From assembly GCF_023701745.1 (NCBI RefSeq), contig NZ_JAJOZB010000001.1, positions 1,804,501-1,868,500 on the forward strand: a DNA stretch of 64,000 nucleotides, written 5' to 3'. The notes below the pieces were generated by a model that saw only the letters and a program-made list of their open reading frames with translations, was not told the DNA's origin and ran no database searches. Made by a program: the position numbers and the translations under genes. The stretch is from Streptomyces sp. RKAG293. GTDB taxonomy: Bacteria > Actinomycetota > Actinomycetes > Streptomycetales > Streptomycetaceae. Of this stretch, positions 31,117 through 39,889 are shown in pieces (position 1 is the first letter of the stretch; each line of letters opens with the position of its first letter).

Positions 31117-32502
31117 ATGACTGCCCAGGCCCCCGCGCCACCCACCCCCGGCTCGCTCCGGCGCATCGTCGCCGCGAGCCTGATCGGCACCACCATCGAG
31201 TGGTACGACTTCTTCCTCTACGGCTCCGCCGCCGCCCTGGTGTTCAACAAGCTGTTCTTCCCGGGCTCCGATCCGCTGGTCGGTACGTTGCTGTCGTTCC
31301 TGACGTACGCGATCGGGTTCGCCGCCCGGCCGGTCGGTGCGCTGGTGTTCGGGCACTTCGGTGACCGGCTCGGGCGTAAGAAGCTGCTGGTCATCAGCCT
31401 GTTGATGATGGGCGGCGCGACGTTCTGCATCGGGCTGCTGCCGACCCACGCCACGGTCGGCAGCGCCGCGCCGGTGCTGCTGACCGTGCTGCGGCTGGTG
31501 CAGGGTTTCGCGCTCGGGGGTGAGTGGGGCGGGGCCGTGCTGCTGGTGTCGGAGCACGGGGACGCGAAGCGCCGCGGGTTCTGGGCGTCGTGGCCGCAGA
31601 CCGGGGCGCCCGCCGGGCAGTTGCTGGCGACGGGGGTGCTCTCCGCACTGACCGCGCTGATGTCGGACTCGGCGTTCCTCGCCTGGGGCTGGCGGATACC
31701 GTTCCTGCTCTCCGGCCTGCTGGTGATGGTGGGGCTGTGGGTTCGGCTGTCGGTCGACGAGTCGCCGGTCTTCAAGGCGGCGCTGGCCAAGGCCGCGGCT
31801 CGGACGTCCGGGGATCCCGTCGAACGCATGCCGCTGGTGTCCGTGTTCCGCGACCACTGGCGCGATGTGCTGGTCGCGATGGGCGCCCGGATGGCGGAGA
31901 ACATCAGCTACTACGTCATCACCGCGTTCGTCCTGGTCTACGCGACCACCCACGCGGGGCTCGGCAAGCAGACCGCGCTCAACGCCGTACTCATCGGCTC
32001 CGCCGTGCACTTCGCGGTGATCCCGGCCTGGGGCGCGCTGTCCGACCGGATCGGCCGCAAGCCCGTGTACCTGCTGGGCGCGGCCGGGGTGGGGCTGTGG
32101 GCGTTCCCGTTCTTCCGCCTCATCGACCGCGAGAGCTTCGGCTCGCTGGTGCTCGCGATCACCGTCGGGCTGATCTTCCACGGCGCGATGTACGCGCCTC
32201 AGGCGGCCTTCTTCTCGGAGATGTTCTCGACCCGCATGCGGTACTCGGGAGCCTCGATCGGCGCCCAGTTCGCCTCGGTCGCGGCCGGCGCCCCGGCACC
32301 GCTCATCGCGACCGCGCTGCTGAAGGACTACGGGACGTCCACCCCGATCTCCCTGTACGTGGTCCTCGCCGCCGTCGTCACCCTGGTCGCCGTGGCGCTC
32401 GCCAAGGAGACCCGCGGCCGGGACCTCACCGCGGTGGAACCGGAGCGGGAACGGGCCGCGGAGCCGGCGTCCGCGGCCACCGCCGCGACCGCGCCGCGCT
32501 GA
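31117..32502 (+). CDS. MFS transporter, metabolite:H+ symporter (MHS) family
   Basis: 461 residues, 12 predicted spans. ASLIGTTIEWYDFFLYG at the start, GHFGDRLGRKKLLV between TM2 and 3, RLVQGFALGGEWGGAVLL and the second-half GALSDRIGRKPVYLLG are typical of the MHS group (ShiA, ProP, KgtP), which import organic acids or osmolytes with protons. ATG 31117 preceded by GGAAGTGG; a GATAAT -10-like box is at 31086-31091. Convergent with the GAF regulator/3-hydroxybutyrate dehydrogenase unit, so a short hydroxy- or keto-acid is a plausible substrate, by context only. Confidence 0.92.
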   Translation: MTAQAPAPPTPGSLRRIVAASLIGTTIEWYDFFLYGSAAALVFNKLFFPGSDPLVGTLLSFLTYAIGFAARPVGALVFGHFGDRLGRKKLLVISLLMMGGATFCIGLLPTHATVGSAAPVLLTVLRLVQGFALGGEWGGAVLLVSEHGDAKRRGFWASWPQTGAPAGQLLATGVLSALTALMSDSAFLAWGWRIPFLLSGLLVMVGLWVRLSVDESPVFKAALAKAAARTSGDPVERMPLVSVFRDHWRDVLVAMGARMAENISYYVITAFVLVYATTHAGLGKQTALNAVLIGSAVHFAVIPAWGALSDRIGRKPVYLLGAAGVGLWAFPFFRLIDRESFGSLVLAITVGLIFHGAMYAPQAAFFSEMFSTRMRYSGASIGAQFASVAAGAPAPLIATALLKDYGTSTPISLYVVLAAVVTLVAVALAKETRGRDLTAVEPERERAAEPASAATAATAPR

Positions 32503-32522
32503 CCGCGGGAACGATGGACCGG

Positions 32523-32556
32523 CCGGTCCGCGACCAGGAGGGTGGTCGCGGACCGG
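32523..32556. terminator. Hairpin terminator, 13-bp perfect stem
   Basis: CCGGTCCGCGACC (32523-32535), 8-base loop, GGTCGCGGACCGG (32544-32556), between the convergent MHS transporter and GAF-regulator stops. Confidence 0.85.
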
Positions 32557-32563
32557 CGGCGGT

Positions 32564-34474
32564 TCAGCCCGCGCCGCCCAGCCGGTGCAGGCGCAGGGCC
32601 AGTTGGAGTTCGAGGGCGCGTTCCGGATGCTGCCAGTCGGGGCCGAGCAGCTGGGCGACGCGCTCCAGGCGCTGGGCGACGGTGTTGACGTGGACGTGCA
32701 GCGCGTCCTTGGTGCGGGCCGGGCTCATCCCGCTCGCGAAGTACGCGCCGAGGGTACGGACCAGGTCGGTGCCACGCCGGCTGTCGTAGTCGGTGACCGC
32801 GCCGATGGTCCGCCGGACGAAGCCCTCGACATCGCGGGAGTCGGCCAGCAGCAGGCCCAGGAAGCCGAAGTCCTCGGCCGCGGCGCCCTCTCCGCCGCGG
32901 CCGAGCACCCGCAGCGCGTCGACGCAGCGCTGCGCCTCGGCGTATCCGGCGGCGACCGCCTCGGGGTCGGCGGCCGGGGCGGGGACGCGGGTGGACGCGC
33001 CGACGGTGACCTCGGCGTGGACGGCCGCGCCCAGTTGGACCGCCAGCCGGCGGGCGGTCGTCGACGCGTCGACGCCGTCCTCCAGGGGCAGCAGCAGTAC
33101 GGTGCCGCCGTCCCGGGCCGCGGCCAGGCCGTGCCGGGTGGCGGCGACGTGCGAGGCGGCGGACCACAGCCGCTGGCGGTCGGCGGTGGCCCCGTCGGCG
33201 GGCCGGGCGGCGAGCACGACATGCGGTACGTCGAGGTCGGCACGGAGCCGGCCGGCCCGTTCGCGCAGCAGCCGGGGATCGCGGTGCGGCGCGTCCAGCA
33301 GGTCGTCGAGGAGCTCGCCCCGGAACCGCTGCTCGGCCTCGCCCGCGGTGCGCCGGGCGAGCAGCAGCAGTGCGGTGACCATGGCGGCGCGTTCCAGGGT
33401 GCGCTGGTCGACGGGGTCGAGTCCGGGGTGGCCGCGCAGCACGAGGGCGCCGAGGAGTTCGCCGCCCGCGGTGACGGCGGCGGTCCAGGTGTCACCCTCG
33501 CGCACCGCGTGGCCGTCGGCCCGGGAGCGGGCGACTGCGGCCGCGAGCGCGGCGGGCACCGGCTCACCGCCGGTACCGGTGCCGGTGACCTGGACCGTTC
33601 CGGAGAGCACTTCGGCGACGGCGGCGGCCACGTCGTCGACCCCGCCGCCGCGCAGCACCAGCTCGGTGAGCCGGTCGTGGACCTCGGAGGCCCGTTCCAG
33701 GACGGCGCTGTGCGTGCGGATGGTGTCGTTGGCGGCGCCGAGGCCGTCGAGCGCGGAGCGGGTCTCCTCCAGCAGGTTGGCGGTGTCGATGGCGACGGCC
33801 GCCAGGGAGGCGAGCGACGCGAGCAGGGCGATCTGCTCGCGTTCGAAGACCCTGATCCGCCGGTCCGCGGCGAAGAGCACCCCGATGACCCCGCTGCCCA
33901 GGGCGAGCGGCACGCCGAGGATGGCGACCAGGCCCTCGTCACGGACCCCGGAGTCGATGGTGTGGGTGTGCCGGAACCGCTCGTCGTCGAAGTAGCTCTC
34001 GGTGACGTACGGCATGGCGGTCTGGGCGACGAGCCCGCCGAGCCCGGCGCCCATCGCGAGCCGCAGGCTCTGGAAGCGGGCGGACACCGACCCTTCGGTG
34101 ACCCGCATGTAGGTGTCCCCGGCCCGGGGGTCGTTGAGGGTGAGGTAGGCGACGTCCGTGCCCAGCAGCGAGCGGGCCCGCTGCACGATGGCCTGCAGTA
34201 CCGCGTCCAGATCGCGCAGCCCCGCCAGGTCGCCCGCGGTCGCGAAGAGCGCCGACAGCTCCGCCTCGCGGCGCCGCCGCCCCTCCAGCTCGTCCCGGAC
34301 CCGCAGCGCCAGCCGCTTGGCGCGTTCGAGCTCCGCGAGCCGGGTGACGGGCGCACCGTCGGCGCGGGCGCGCAGCACCGGGCGCTCGTACTCCTCGGCC
34401 GGCGCGCCCCGCGCGAGGAGCCGCAGGTAGGGGGCCTCGGACGGTTCGTCGACTGCCGGGTGATCGCCATTCAT
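32564..34474 (-). CDS. GAF-domain transcriptional regulator, PucR/CdaR-type HTH
   Basis: 636 residues. A short N-terminal region and coiled coil (about 35-70), a GAF domain (about 70-225: LGTDVAYLTLNDPRAGDTYM, GLVAILGVPLALGSGVIGVL), a middle domain, and a C-terminal PucR helix-turn-helix (about 565-630: LVRTLGAYFASGMSPARTK, LHVHVNTVAQRLERVAQLLG). Such proteins sense a small ligand and activate neighbouring catabolic genes. It lies 44 bp downstream of the SDR dehydrogenase gene on the same strand and convergent to the MHS importer. The ATG at 34474 is chosen; the long open extension to 34753 runs over the dehydrogenase gene. Confidence 0.88.
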   Translation of the reverse strand: MNGDHPAVDEPSEAPYLRLLARGAPAEEYERPVLRARADGAPVTRLAELERAKRLALRVRDELEGRRRREAELSALFATAGDLAGLRDLDAVLQAIVQRARSLLGTDVAYLTLNDPRAGDTYMRVTEGSVSARFQSLRLAMGAGLGGLVAQTAMPYVTESYFDDERFRHTHTIDSGVRDEGLVAILGVPLALGSGVIGVLFAADRRIRVFEREQIALLASLASLAAVAIDTANLLEETRSALDGLGAANDTIRTHSAVLERASEVHDRLTELVLRGGGVDDVAAAVAEVLSGTVQVTGTGTGGEPVPAALAAAVARSRADGHAVREGDTWTAAVTAGGELLGALVLRGHPGLDPVDQRTLERAAMVTALLLLARRTAGEAEQRFRGELLDDLLDAPHRDPRLLRERAGRLRADLDVPHVVLAARPADGATADRQRLWSAASHVAATRHGLAAARDGGTVLLLPLEDGVDASTTARRLAVQLGAAVHAEVTVGASTRVPAPAADPEAVAAGYAEAQRCVDALRVLGRGGEGAAAEDFGFLGLLLADSRDVEGFVRRTIGAVTDYDSRRGTDLVRTLGAYFASGMSPARTKDALHVHVNTVAQRLERVAQLLGPDWQHPERALELQLALRLHRLGGAG

Positions 34475-34518
34475 GGGCCCAGGCATACCGGCCCGCCCGC
34501 CTCCGGCGCCAGCGGTGT

Positions 34519-35301
34519 TCAGTGGGCGGTCCATCCGCCGTCCATCGTGAGGGAGGCGCCGGTGATGAAGGAGGCCTGTTCCGTGCAGAGGTAGGCGGCC
34601 AGTTCCGCGACCTCGGCCGGCTCCACCAGCCGTTTGACGGCCGAGTCCGCCAGCAGGATCTCGGTCACGACGCGCTCGGGCGCGATGCCGTGCGCGGCGG
34701 CCTGGTCGGCGATCTGCCGCTCCACCAGGGGGGTGCGGACATAGCCGGGGCACAGGCAGTTGGACGTCACGCCGTGCGGCGCGCCTTCCAGGGCGGCGGT
34801 CTTGGACAGCCCTTCGAGACCGTGCTTGGCGGAGACGTACGCGGACTTGTACGGGGAGGCCCGCAGCCCGTGCACGGAGGAGACGTTGACGATGCGGCCC
34901 CAGCCCTGCCCGTACATGTGCGGCAGCGCCCCGCGGATCAGCCGGAACGGCGCTTCCAGCATGACGCGCAGGACGGTGGAGAAGACGTCGGGCGGAAAGT
35001 CCTCGATGGGGCGGACGAGTTGCAGCCCGGCGTTGTTGACCAGGATGTCGGTGCCGGCGGCGGCCTGCTCGGCGGCGTCGAGGTCGGTCAGGTCCAGCAG
35101 CAGGGTCTCCACGGAGCCGGGCCGGCCCGCGGCCTCCTCGTGCAGCGCGGCGAGCCCTTCCGCGTCCCGGTCGACGGCCCGCACCTTGGCCCCGGCGGCG
35201 GCCAGCCGCAGGGCGCAGGCCCGGCCGATGCCCCCGGCGGCCCCGGTGACGAGTGCGGTGCGGCCGCCGAGGTCCGCGGCGGAAGGCGAGATCAGCGTCA
35301 T
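34519..35301 (-). CDS. 3-Hydroxybutyrate dehydrogenase-like SDR
   Basis: 260-residue short-chain dehydrogenase. Cofactor loop TGAAGGIG near 23-30, ILVNNAG near 93, catalytic Ser in IVNVSSVHG, YKSAYVSAKHG with the YxxxK pair near 160, and CLCPGYVRTPLV. Asp in RAVDRD after strand 2 favours NAD. The residues around SSVHGLRASPYKSAYVSAKHG match D-beta-hydroxybutyrate dehydrogenases, which convert 3-hydroxybutyrate to acetoacetate. Start ATG at 35301; the extension to 35355 is non-coding. Likely co-transcribed with the GAF regulator. Confidence 0.9.
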   Translation of the reverse strand: MTLISPSAADLGGRTALVTGAAGGIGRACALRLAAAGAKVRAVDRDAEGLAALHEEAAGRPGSVETLLLDLTDLDAAEQAAAGTDILVNNAGLQLVRPIEDFPPDVFSTVLRVMLEAPFRLIRGALPHMYGQGWGRIVNVSSVHGLRASPYKSAYVSAKHGLEGLSKTAALEGAPHGVTSNCLCPGYVRTPLVERQIADQAAAHGIAPERVVTEILLADSAVKRLVEPAEVAELAAYLCTEQASFITGASLTMDGGWTAH

Positions 35302-35392
35302 GCTGGGCAGGCTAGGCAGCGATCGCCCGCTGACCGATGTCGGCCGCACCCACACTTCGGCTCCCCCGGGTGTGGCCCGGCGCCATGGGTGC

Positions 35393-35890
35393 TCAGCGGC
35401 CGGGGAGCCCGGGGTCCGGGGCCGGGACGAACCAGGCCGCCGGTTCGTCCTTGAGGGCGAGCGCGATGCGCTCCCGGTGCAGCGGCGCGAGTTCCGGCAG
35501 CGTGTCGGGGGCGAACCAGCCGACGTCGAGCGACTCGTCGTCGTTGACCTTCGCCGTGCCGCCGACGGCCCGGCACAGCAGCACCACGTCCATGTACTGC
35601 GCGAGGTGCCCGTTGGGGTACTCGATCACCTGGTTGGTGAAGACGCCGAGGATCCGCTCGACGACGGCGACCACCGCGGTCTCCTCCTGGATCTCCCGCA
35701 CCGCGGCCGCGGCCGGCTGCTCCCCCGGCTCGGGAATGCCGGCGATCAGCGCCCAGTGCCCGGTGTCCGAGCGGCGGTTCAGCAGCACTCTGCCGTGGTC
35801 GTCGAAGACCACCATGACGACGCCGGGCATGAACAGCAGCGTGTTGCCCGCCTTGGCACGGATGGCGCGGATGAACTCGGGAATCGGCAT
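35393..35890 (-). CDS. NUDIX hydrolase
   Basis: 165 residues. The Nudix box GIPEPGEQPAAAAVREIQEE followed by TAV carries all metal-binding Glu residues of GX5EX7REUXEEXGU, but the near-terminal Gly is Ala, a tolerated change. VVMVVFDDHGRVLLNRRSD precedes it. Substrate (nucleoside diphosphate derivative) cannot be given. Stands alone; divergent from the O-antigen-ligase-like gene across 187 bp, a gap that holds only the presumed promoters of the two genes. Confidence 0.9.
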   Translation of the reverse strand: MPIPEFIRAIRAKAGNTLLFMPGVVMVVFDDHGRVLLNRRSDTGHWALIAGIPEPGEQPAAAAVREIQEETAVVAVVERILGVFTNQVIEYPNGHLAQYMDVVLLCRAVGGTAKVNDDESLDVGWFAPDTLPELAPLHRERIALALKDEPAAWFVPAPDPGLPGR

Positions 35891-36077
35891 CCTCCGAGCC
35901 TAACGAGAGCCCCTGATCGTCACACCAGCACCAGGGCTACCAAGTGGCGGATCGTTCCTGCACTACATATCCACAACTCACCACCTGAGCCGTTACGGTG
36001 ACCGGGACAGCGCCTACGCGGGGACCGGACGGCGACGGCACCCCGTCGCGTCCAGGTGGCGTCAGGGGGTACCGGGG

Positions 36078-37127
36078 ATGAGAACGGCGACCGGCGGGGC
36101 GTCAGGAGCGATGCGTGCGGACGGCCGGGACGGCCCGGAGGAACGCGTTCAGGGCAGCAGGACCGACGCGCTCGGCGTCGCCGTGCTCGTCGGCTGCGCC
36201 ACCTGGTCGCTGATCGCCGCGGCGGGCCGGCCGGCCCGCCCCGAAGGCCTGCTGCTGGCGCTGCTCGCGGTCACCGCCGGATACGCGGCGGGCCGGATCG
36301 CGGGCGCCCTGCTGCCCGTCGCGGCCCCGGCGGGCATGGCGCTCGCGATCGTCGTCGCGACCCTGGTGATGCCCGGCCGGCTCTCCGGCACCGCCGATAC
36401 GCCGCCGCTGGGCTACCCGAACGCCGACGCCGCACTGCTGGTCCTGGCCACCGGCGCCGCCTGCTGCGCCGCCTGGAGCGCGCCGTCCCCGCCACTGCGA
36501 CTGGTGCTGCGCGCACTCGGAGCCGGCGCGGGGGCGCTGGCGCTGGCCCTCGGCTCCACGGCCGGATTCGCCGCGTCCGTCGGCGTGCTGCTGTGCTCGC
36601 TGGCCGCCTCGCACATGCGGCGGCGGCTGCTGGCCCTGGTGGGGTTCGCGCTGGCGACCGCGATCGCGGTCGGCGGCACGTACGCGGTGGCCACCGACAC
36701 CCTGCCGTCCGGCCTGTCCGCCTCCCTCGCCGGACAGCTGACCGCACCCCGCGTCGAGCTGTGGCGCGACGCGGTGGGAATGGCCGAGGACCATCCGGTG
36801 CGCGGCGTCGGCCCCGACCGCTTCCGGGTGGAGAGCGGCGGCGCCCTGACGGCCACCGAAGGACCGCCCACTCCCCAGTCCGCCGTCTTCCAGGTGGCCG
36901 CGGAACAGGGCCTCCCCGGCCTCGCCCTTCTCGGAGCGGCGTTCGCCTGGGTCCTGTGCACGCTGTGGCGCTCCCCGCGCTCCACCCCGGTCGTCCTGAC
37001 CGCCGGAGCGGCCCTGACGGGGCTCGCCATGCTCGCCACCGTCGACCACGTGCTCAGCTACGCCGTGGTGACCGCCGCGGCCGGCATCCTGGCGGGCCTG
37101 GCGGCGGCGCGTCCGCTGCCGGACTAG
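36078..37127 (+). CDS. O-antigen ligase/polymerase-like membrane protein
   Basis: 349 residues with about nine to ten hydrophobic spans and one large outside loop near 215-260. The loop carries RVELWRDAVGMAEDHPVRGVGPDRFRV-type sequence, the Wzy_C signature (WRDAVGMAEDHPVRGVGPD). Members ligate or polymerise surface glycans; in actinomycetes they belong to cell-surface polysaccharide synthesis, but no glycan cluster is adjacent apart from two glycosyltransferases 1.6 to 3.9 kb downstream. Start ATG 36078 with a weak GGGG ribosome site. Confidence 0.78.
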   Translation: MRTATGGASGAMRADGRDGPEERVQGSRTDALGVAVLVGCATWSLIAAAGRPARPEGLLLALLAVTAGYAAGRIAGALLPVAAPAGMALAIVVATLVMPGRLSGTADTPPLGYPNADAALLVLATGAACCAAWSAPSPPLRLVLRALGAGAGALALALGSTAGFAASVGVLLCSLAASHMRRRLLALVGFALATAIAVGGTYAVATDTLPSGLSASLAGQLTAPRVELWRDAVGMAEDHPVRGVGPDRFRVESGGALTATEGPPTPQSAVFQVAAEQGLPGLALLGAAFAWVLCTLWRSPRSTPVVLTAGAALTGLAMLATVDHVLSYAVVTAAAGILAGLAAARPLPD

Positions 37128-37172
37128 CCGGGGGCCCGGCGGTGCTGTGGGCCGGGGCCCGGACGACAGGCC

Positions 37173-37721
37173 CTAACCGGCCCGCGACCCCAGTCCCACC
37201 CACTGCCGGATCGCCGCCACGGCACCCTCGGCGTCGTCCACCGTCACGGTGAAGACGTGCCCGCTGCCCAGCACCAGCACCACCCCGGGCCCGCGGCGTA
37301 CGACGACCGCGGTGCCCATTTCGGGCCGCCAGCGGTAGCCCCAGCCGCCCCAGGTGCGGGGGCTGACGAGGGGGGCGAGGTCGGCGGAGCTGACCTGGTC
37401 CAGGGGGATGCGGCGGCGCGGTACGCCGATGTGGCCGCAGCGCACGTAGAGGCCTTCGCGGTCCACCGTCACCCGCACATGGGTGAATGCGACCGTGCCG
37501 AAGAGGACCAGCAGCCCGACGGCCACACAGCCCACCACCGACATGACCAGCGGCGCCAGACCGGAGGTGTACGGGCCCTCCACGGCCAGCTCGATCCCGA
37601 GCGCCATACAGGCGGCGCCGGCGGCCGCGGGCAGCCACTGCATACGGTTGTGGGCGCGTCCTGTCCAGACCTGGGGCCAGATCTGGGGCGCGGGCGCGTC
37701 TCCCTGAGGAGCTTCCGTCAT
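37173..37721 (-). CDS. Two-TM membrane protein with PH-like domain
   Basis: 182 residues. TM hairpin about 30-78 (WLPAAAGAACMALGIEL, LVMSVVGCVAVGLLVLFG), then a beta-rich soluble domain with VRVTVDREGLYVRCGHIGVP, IPLDQVSSADL and GTAVVVRRGPGVVLVLGSG, typical of bacterial PH-like membrane proteins of actinomycetes. No catalytic motif; function unknown. Convergent with the O-antigen-ligase-like gene (45-bp gap containing a small GGGGCCCG hairpin) and divergent relatives are absent. Confidence 0.78.
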   Translation of the reverse strand: MTEAPQGDAPAPQIWPQVWTGRAHNRMQWLPAAAGAACMALGIELAVEGPYTSGLAPLVMSVVGCVAVGLLVLFGTVAFTHVRVTVDREGLYVRCGHIGVPRRRIPLDQVSSADLAPLVSPRTWGGWGYRWRPEMGTAVVVRRGPGVVLVLGSGHVFTVTVDDAEGAVAAIRQWVGLGSRAG

Positions 37722-37809
37722 GCTGCGCAGCCTACTCAGCTACCGGCGAGTCGGCAGCCTCATGACGCGGGCGGATGAACCCGGCCGGACGGACCCGGAC
37801 GGGAGGGGT

Positions 37810-38607
37810 TCAGGCCGACGGGCTGAGCCGGATGCGGCCCGCGCCGAGCGCCGCGCCTTCCGGGTAGGCCAGCGCGGACACGGGAAGCTCGGACCGGCGG
37901 CCGCTGAGGATCACCGTCAGGCTGCCGGACGGCTCCGCCGCCGGGTCGGGAAGCGCGCCGAGCCTGCGCAGGGCCTGGGCGGCGACCGCCTCCGCCGACC
38001 CGAGCAGGGTGACGGCGGGACCGCCGGCCCGCTCGACGGCGGCGCGGATCCGCTCCGTCACCAGCTCGTAGTGCGTACAGCCCACGACCACGGCGCGCAC
38101 GTCGTGCGGCGTACGGGCCGCCGCGACGGCGATGGCCGCGTCGATCGCCGCGTCGTCGGCGTGCTGGACGGCGTCCGCCAGCCCGGGGCACGGCACTTCC
38201 GTCACCGCCGCCCCGTTGCCGAACTCCTCGATCAGCCGGCGCTGGTAGGCGCTGCCGGTCGTCGCGGGTGTGGCCCAGATGGCCACCGCCCCGCCGCCCG
38301 CGGCGGCGGGCTTGATGGCGGGCACCGTCCCGATCACCGGCACGGCCGGCTCCAGCTCCGCCCGCAGCGCGGCCAGGGCGTGCACGGAGGCGGTGTTGCA
38401 CGCCACGATCAGCGCGTCGGGGCGGGTTTCCGCGGCCGCCCGCGCGCAGGCCAGCGCATGTTCCGTGACGTCCTCGGCGGTGCGCGGTCCCCACGGCATC
38501 CCGTCGGGATCCGAGGACAGTACGAGGTCGGCGTCCGGCCGCAGCCGGTGCAGCGCGGCGGCGGCCGCCAGGAGGCCGATTCCGGAGTCCAGCAGCGCGA
38601 TCTTCAC
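37810..38607 (-). CDS. Aspartate/glutamate racemase family protein (MurI-like)
   Basis: 265 residues. LLDSGIG with Asp7, VACNTAS with Cys70 and VGCTHYE with Cys177 and His179 are the acid-base residues of glutamate racemase, so activity is likely. The glycine after GIG is replaced by Leu (SGIGLL), and the protein lacks the usual Streptomyces murI surroundings, so it is probably a second racemase or a related amino-acid racemase, not the housekeeping MurI. ATG start at 38607. Stand-alone gene divergent from the HpnB-like glycosyltransferase. Confidence 0.85.
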   Translation of the reverse strand: MKIALLDSGIGLLAAAAALHRLRPDADLVLSSDPDGMPWGPRTAEDVTEHALACARAAAETRPDALIVACNTASVHALAALRAELEPAVPVIGTVPAIKPAAAGGGAVAIWATPATTGSAYQRRLIEEFGNGAAVTEVPCPGLADAVQHADDAAIDAAIAVAAARTPHDVRAVVVGCTHYELVTERIRAAVERAGGPAVTLLGSAEAVAAQALRRLGALPDPAAEPSGSLTVILSGRRSELPVSALAYPEGAALGAGRIRLSPSA

Positions 38608-38704
38608 CCGGTCACCTTATGCGACGACCGCCCGCGGCCCTCAGGGAGTGGGGGTCCGGGCGCGTCCGGACCCCACGTGGCGCGGTTGCGGCAGACTGCG
38701 GCAG

Positions 38705-39889
38705 GTGACGGTGCTGACGTGGGTCGCTGGGGTGTCGCTGCTGGCGTGGGTGTGGCTGCTGCTGGCGCAGGGGTTCTTCTGGCGGACGGATGTCCGGCTG
38801 CCGGGGCCGGCGGCCGACCCCGGCGGCGGGGCCGGAGCGTGGCCGACGGTGGCCGTCGTCGTGCCCGCCCGTGACGAGGCGGCCGTGCTGCCGCTGAGCC
38901 TGCCCTCGCTGCTGGCGCAGGACTATCCGGGCCGGGCCGAGGTCTTCCTGATCGACGACGGAAGCACGGACGGGACCGGTGACACCGCCCGCTCGCTCGG
39001 CGCGCTGCACGGCGGGCTGCCGCTGACGGTGGCCTCGCCCGGCGAGCTCCCGGCGGGCTGGACCGGGAAGCTGTGGGGCGTACGGCACGGCATCGCGCTG
39101 GCCACCGAGCGCACCGGAGCGGAGTATCTGCTGCTCACGGACGCGGACATCGCGCACGAGCCGGATTCGCTGCGCGCGCTGGTGGCGGCGGCGCGGGCGG
39201 CGGACCTCGACATGGTGTCGCTGATGGCCCGGCTGCGCGTGGAGACGGTCTGGGAACGGCTGATCGTCCCGGCGTTCGTCTACTTCTTCGCCCAGCTGTA
39301 CCCGTTCCGCTGGATCAACCGTCCGGGCGGCAGGACGGCCGCCGCGGCCGGCGGCTGTGTGCTGATCCGCCGCTCGGCCGTCGAGGCGGCCCGGGTGCCG
39401 GAGTCGATCCGGCACGCGGTGATCGACGACGTCGCGCTGGCCCGCGCGGTCAAGGGCGGCGGCGGCCGTATCTGGCTGGGGCTCGCGGACCGGGTGGACA
39501 GCGTGCGCCCGTACCCGGACCTGGGCGAGCTGTGGCGGATGGTCTCGCGCAGCGCCTACGCGCAGCTGCGGCACAATCCGGCGGTCCTGGCGGCGACCGT
39601 CGCCGGGCTCGTCCTCGTCTATCTGGTGCCGCCGCTGGCGGCGCTGGGCGGTGCGGCGGCGGGGGCCTGGCCGCTGTGCGCCCTGGGCGCGGCCGCGTGG
39701 GCGGTGATGACGGCGACCTATCTGCCGATGCTGCGCTACTACCGGCAGCCGCTGTGGCTGGCGCCGCTGCTCCCCTTCACCGCGGCGCTGTATCTGCTGA
39801 TGACCGTCGATTCCGCGGTGCAGCACTACCGCGGCCGGGGCGCGGCCTGGAAGGGCAGGACCTACGCGCGTCCCGACGCCTCGGTGTAG
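38705..39889 (+). CDS. hpnB: Glycosyltransferase family 2, HpnB-like
   Basis: 394 residues. N-terminal TM, GT2 domain about 45-280 with VVVPARDEAAVL, LIDDGSTDGTGD, the metal-binding DAD in LLLTDADIAHEPDS, AAAAGGCVLIRRSAVEAA and VIDDVALARAVKGGG, then three C-terminal spans. LPAGWTGKLWGVRHG and PAFVYFFAQLYPFRWIN strongly recall hopene-associated HpnB proteins. In bacteria HpnB accompanies hopanoid genes; none are in the window. The GTG at 38705 is the best start; no good ribosome site is seen. Its last 28 bp overlap the convergent GT4 gene. Confidence 0.85.
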   Translation: MTVLTWVAGVSLLAWVWLLLAQGFFWRTDVRLPGPAADPGGGAGAWPTVAVVVPARDEAAVLPLSLPSLLAQDYPGRAEVFLIDDGSTDGTGDTARSLGALHGGLPLTVASPGELPAGWTGKLWGVRHGIALATERTGAEYLLLTDADIAHEPDSLRALVAAARAADLDMVSLMARLRVETVWERLIVPAFVYFFAQLYPFRWINRPGGRTAAAAGGCVLIRRSAVEAARVPESIRHAVIDDVALARAVKGGGGRIWLGLADRVDSVRPYPDLGELWRMVSRSAYAQLRHNPAVLAATVAGLVLVYLVPPLAALGGAAAGAWPLCALGAAAWAVMTATYLPMLRYYRQPLWLAPLLPFTAALYLLMTVDSAVQHYRGRGAAWKGRTYARPDASV

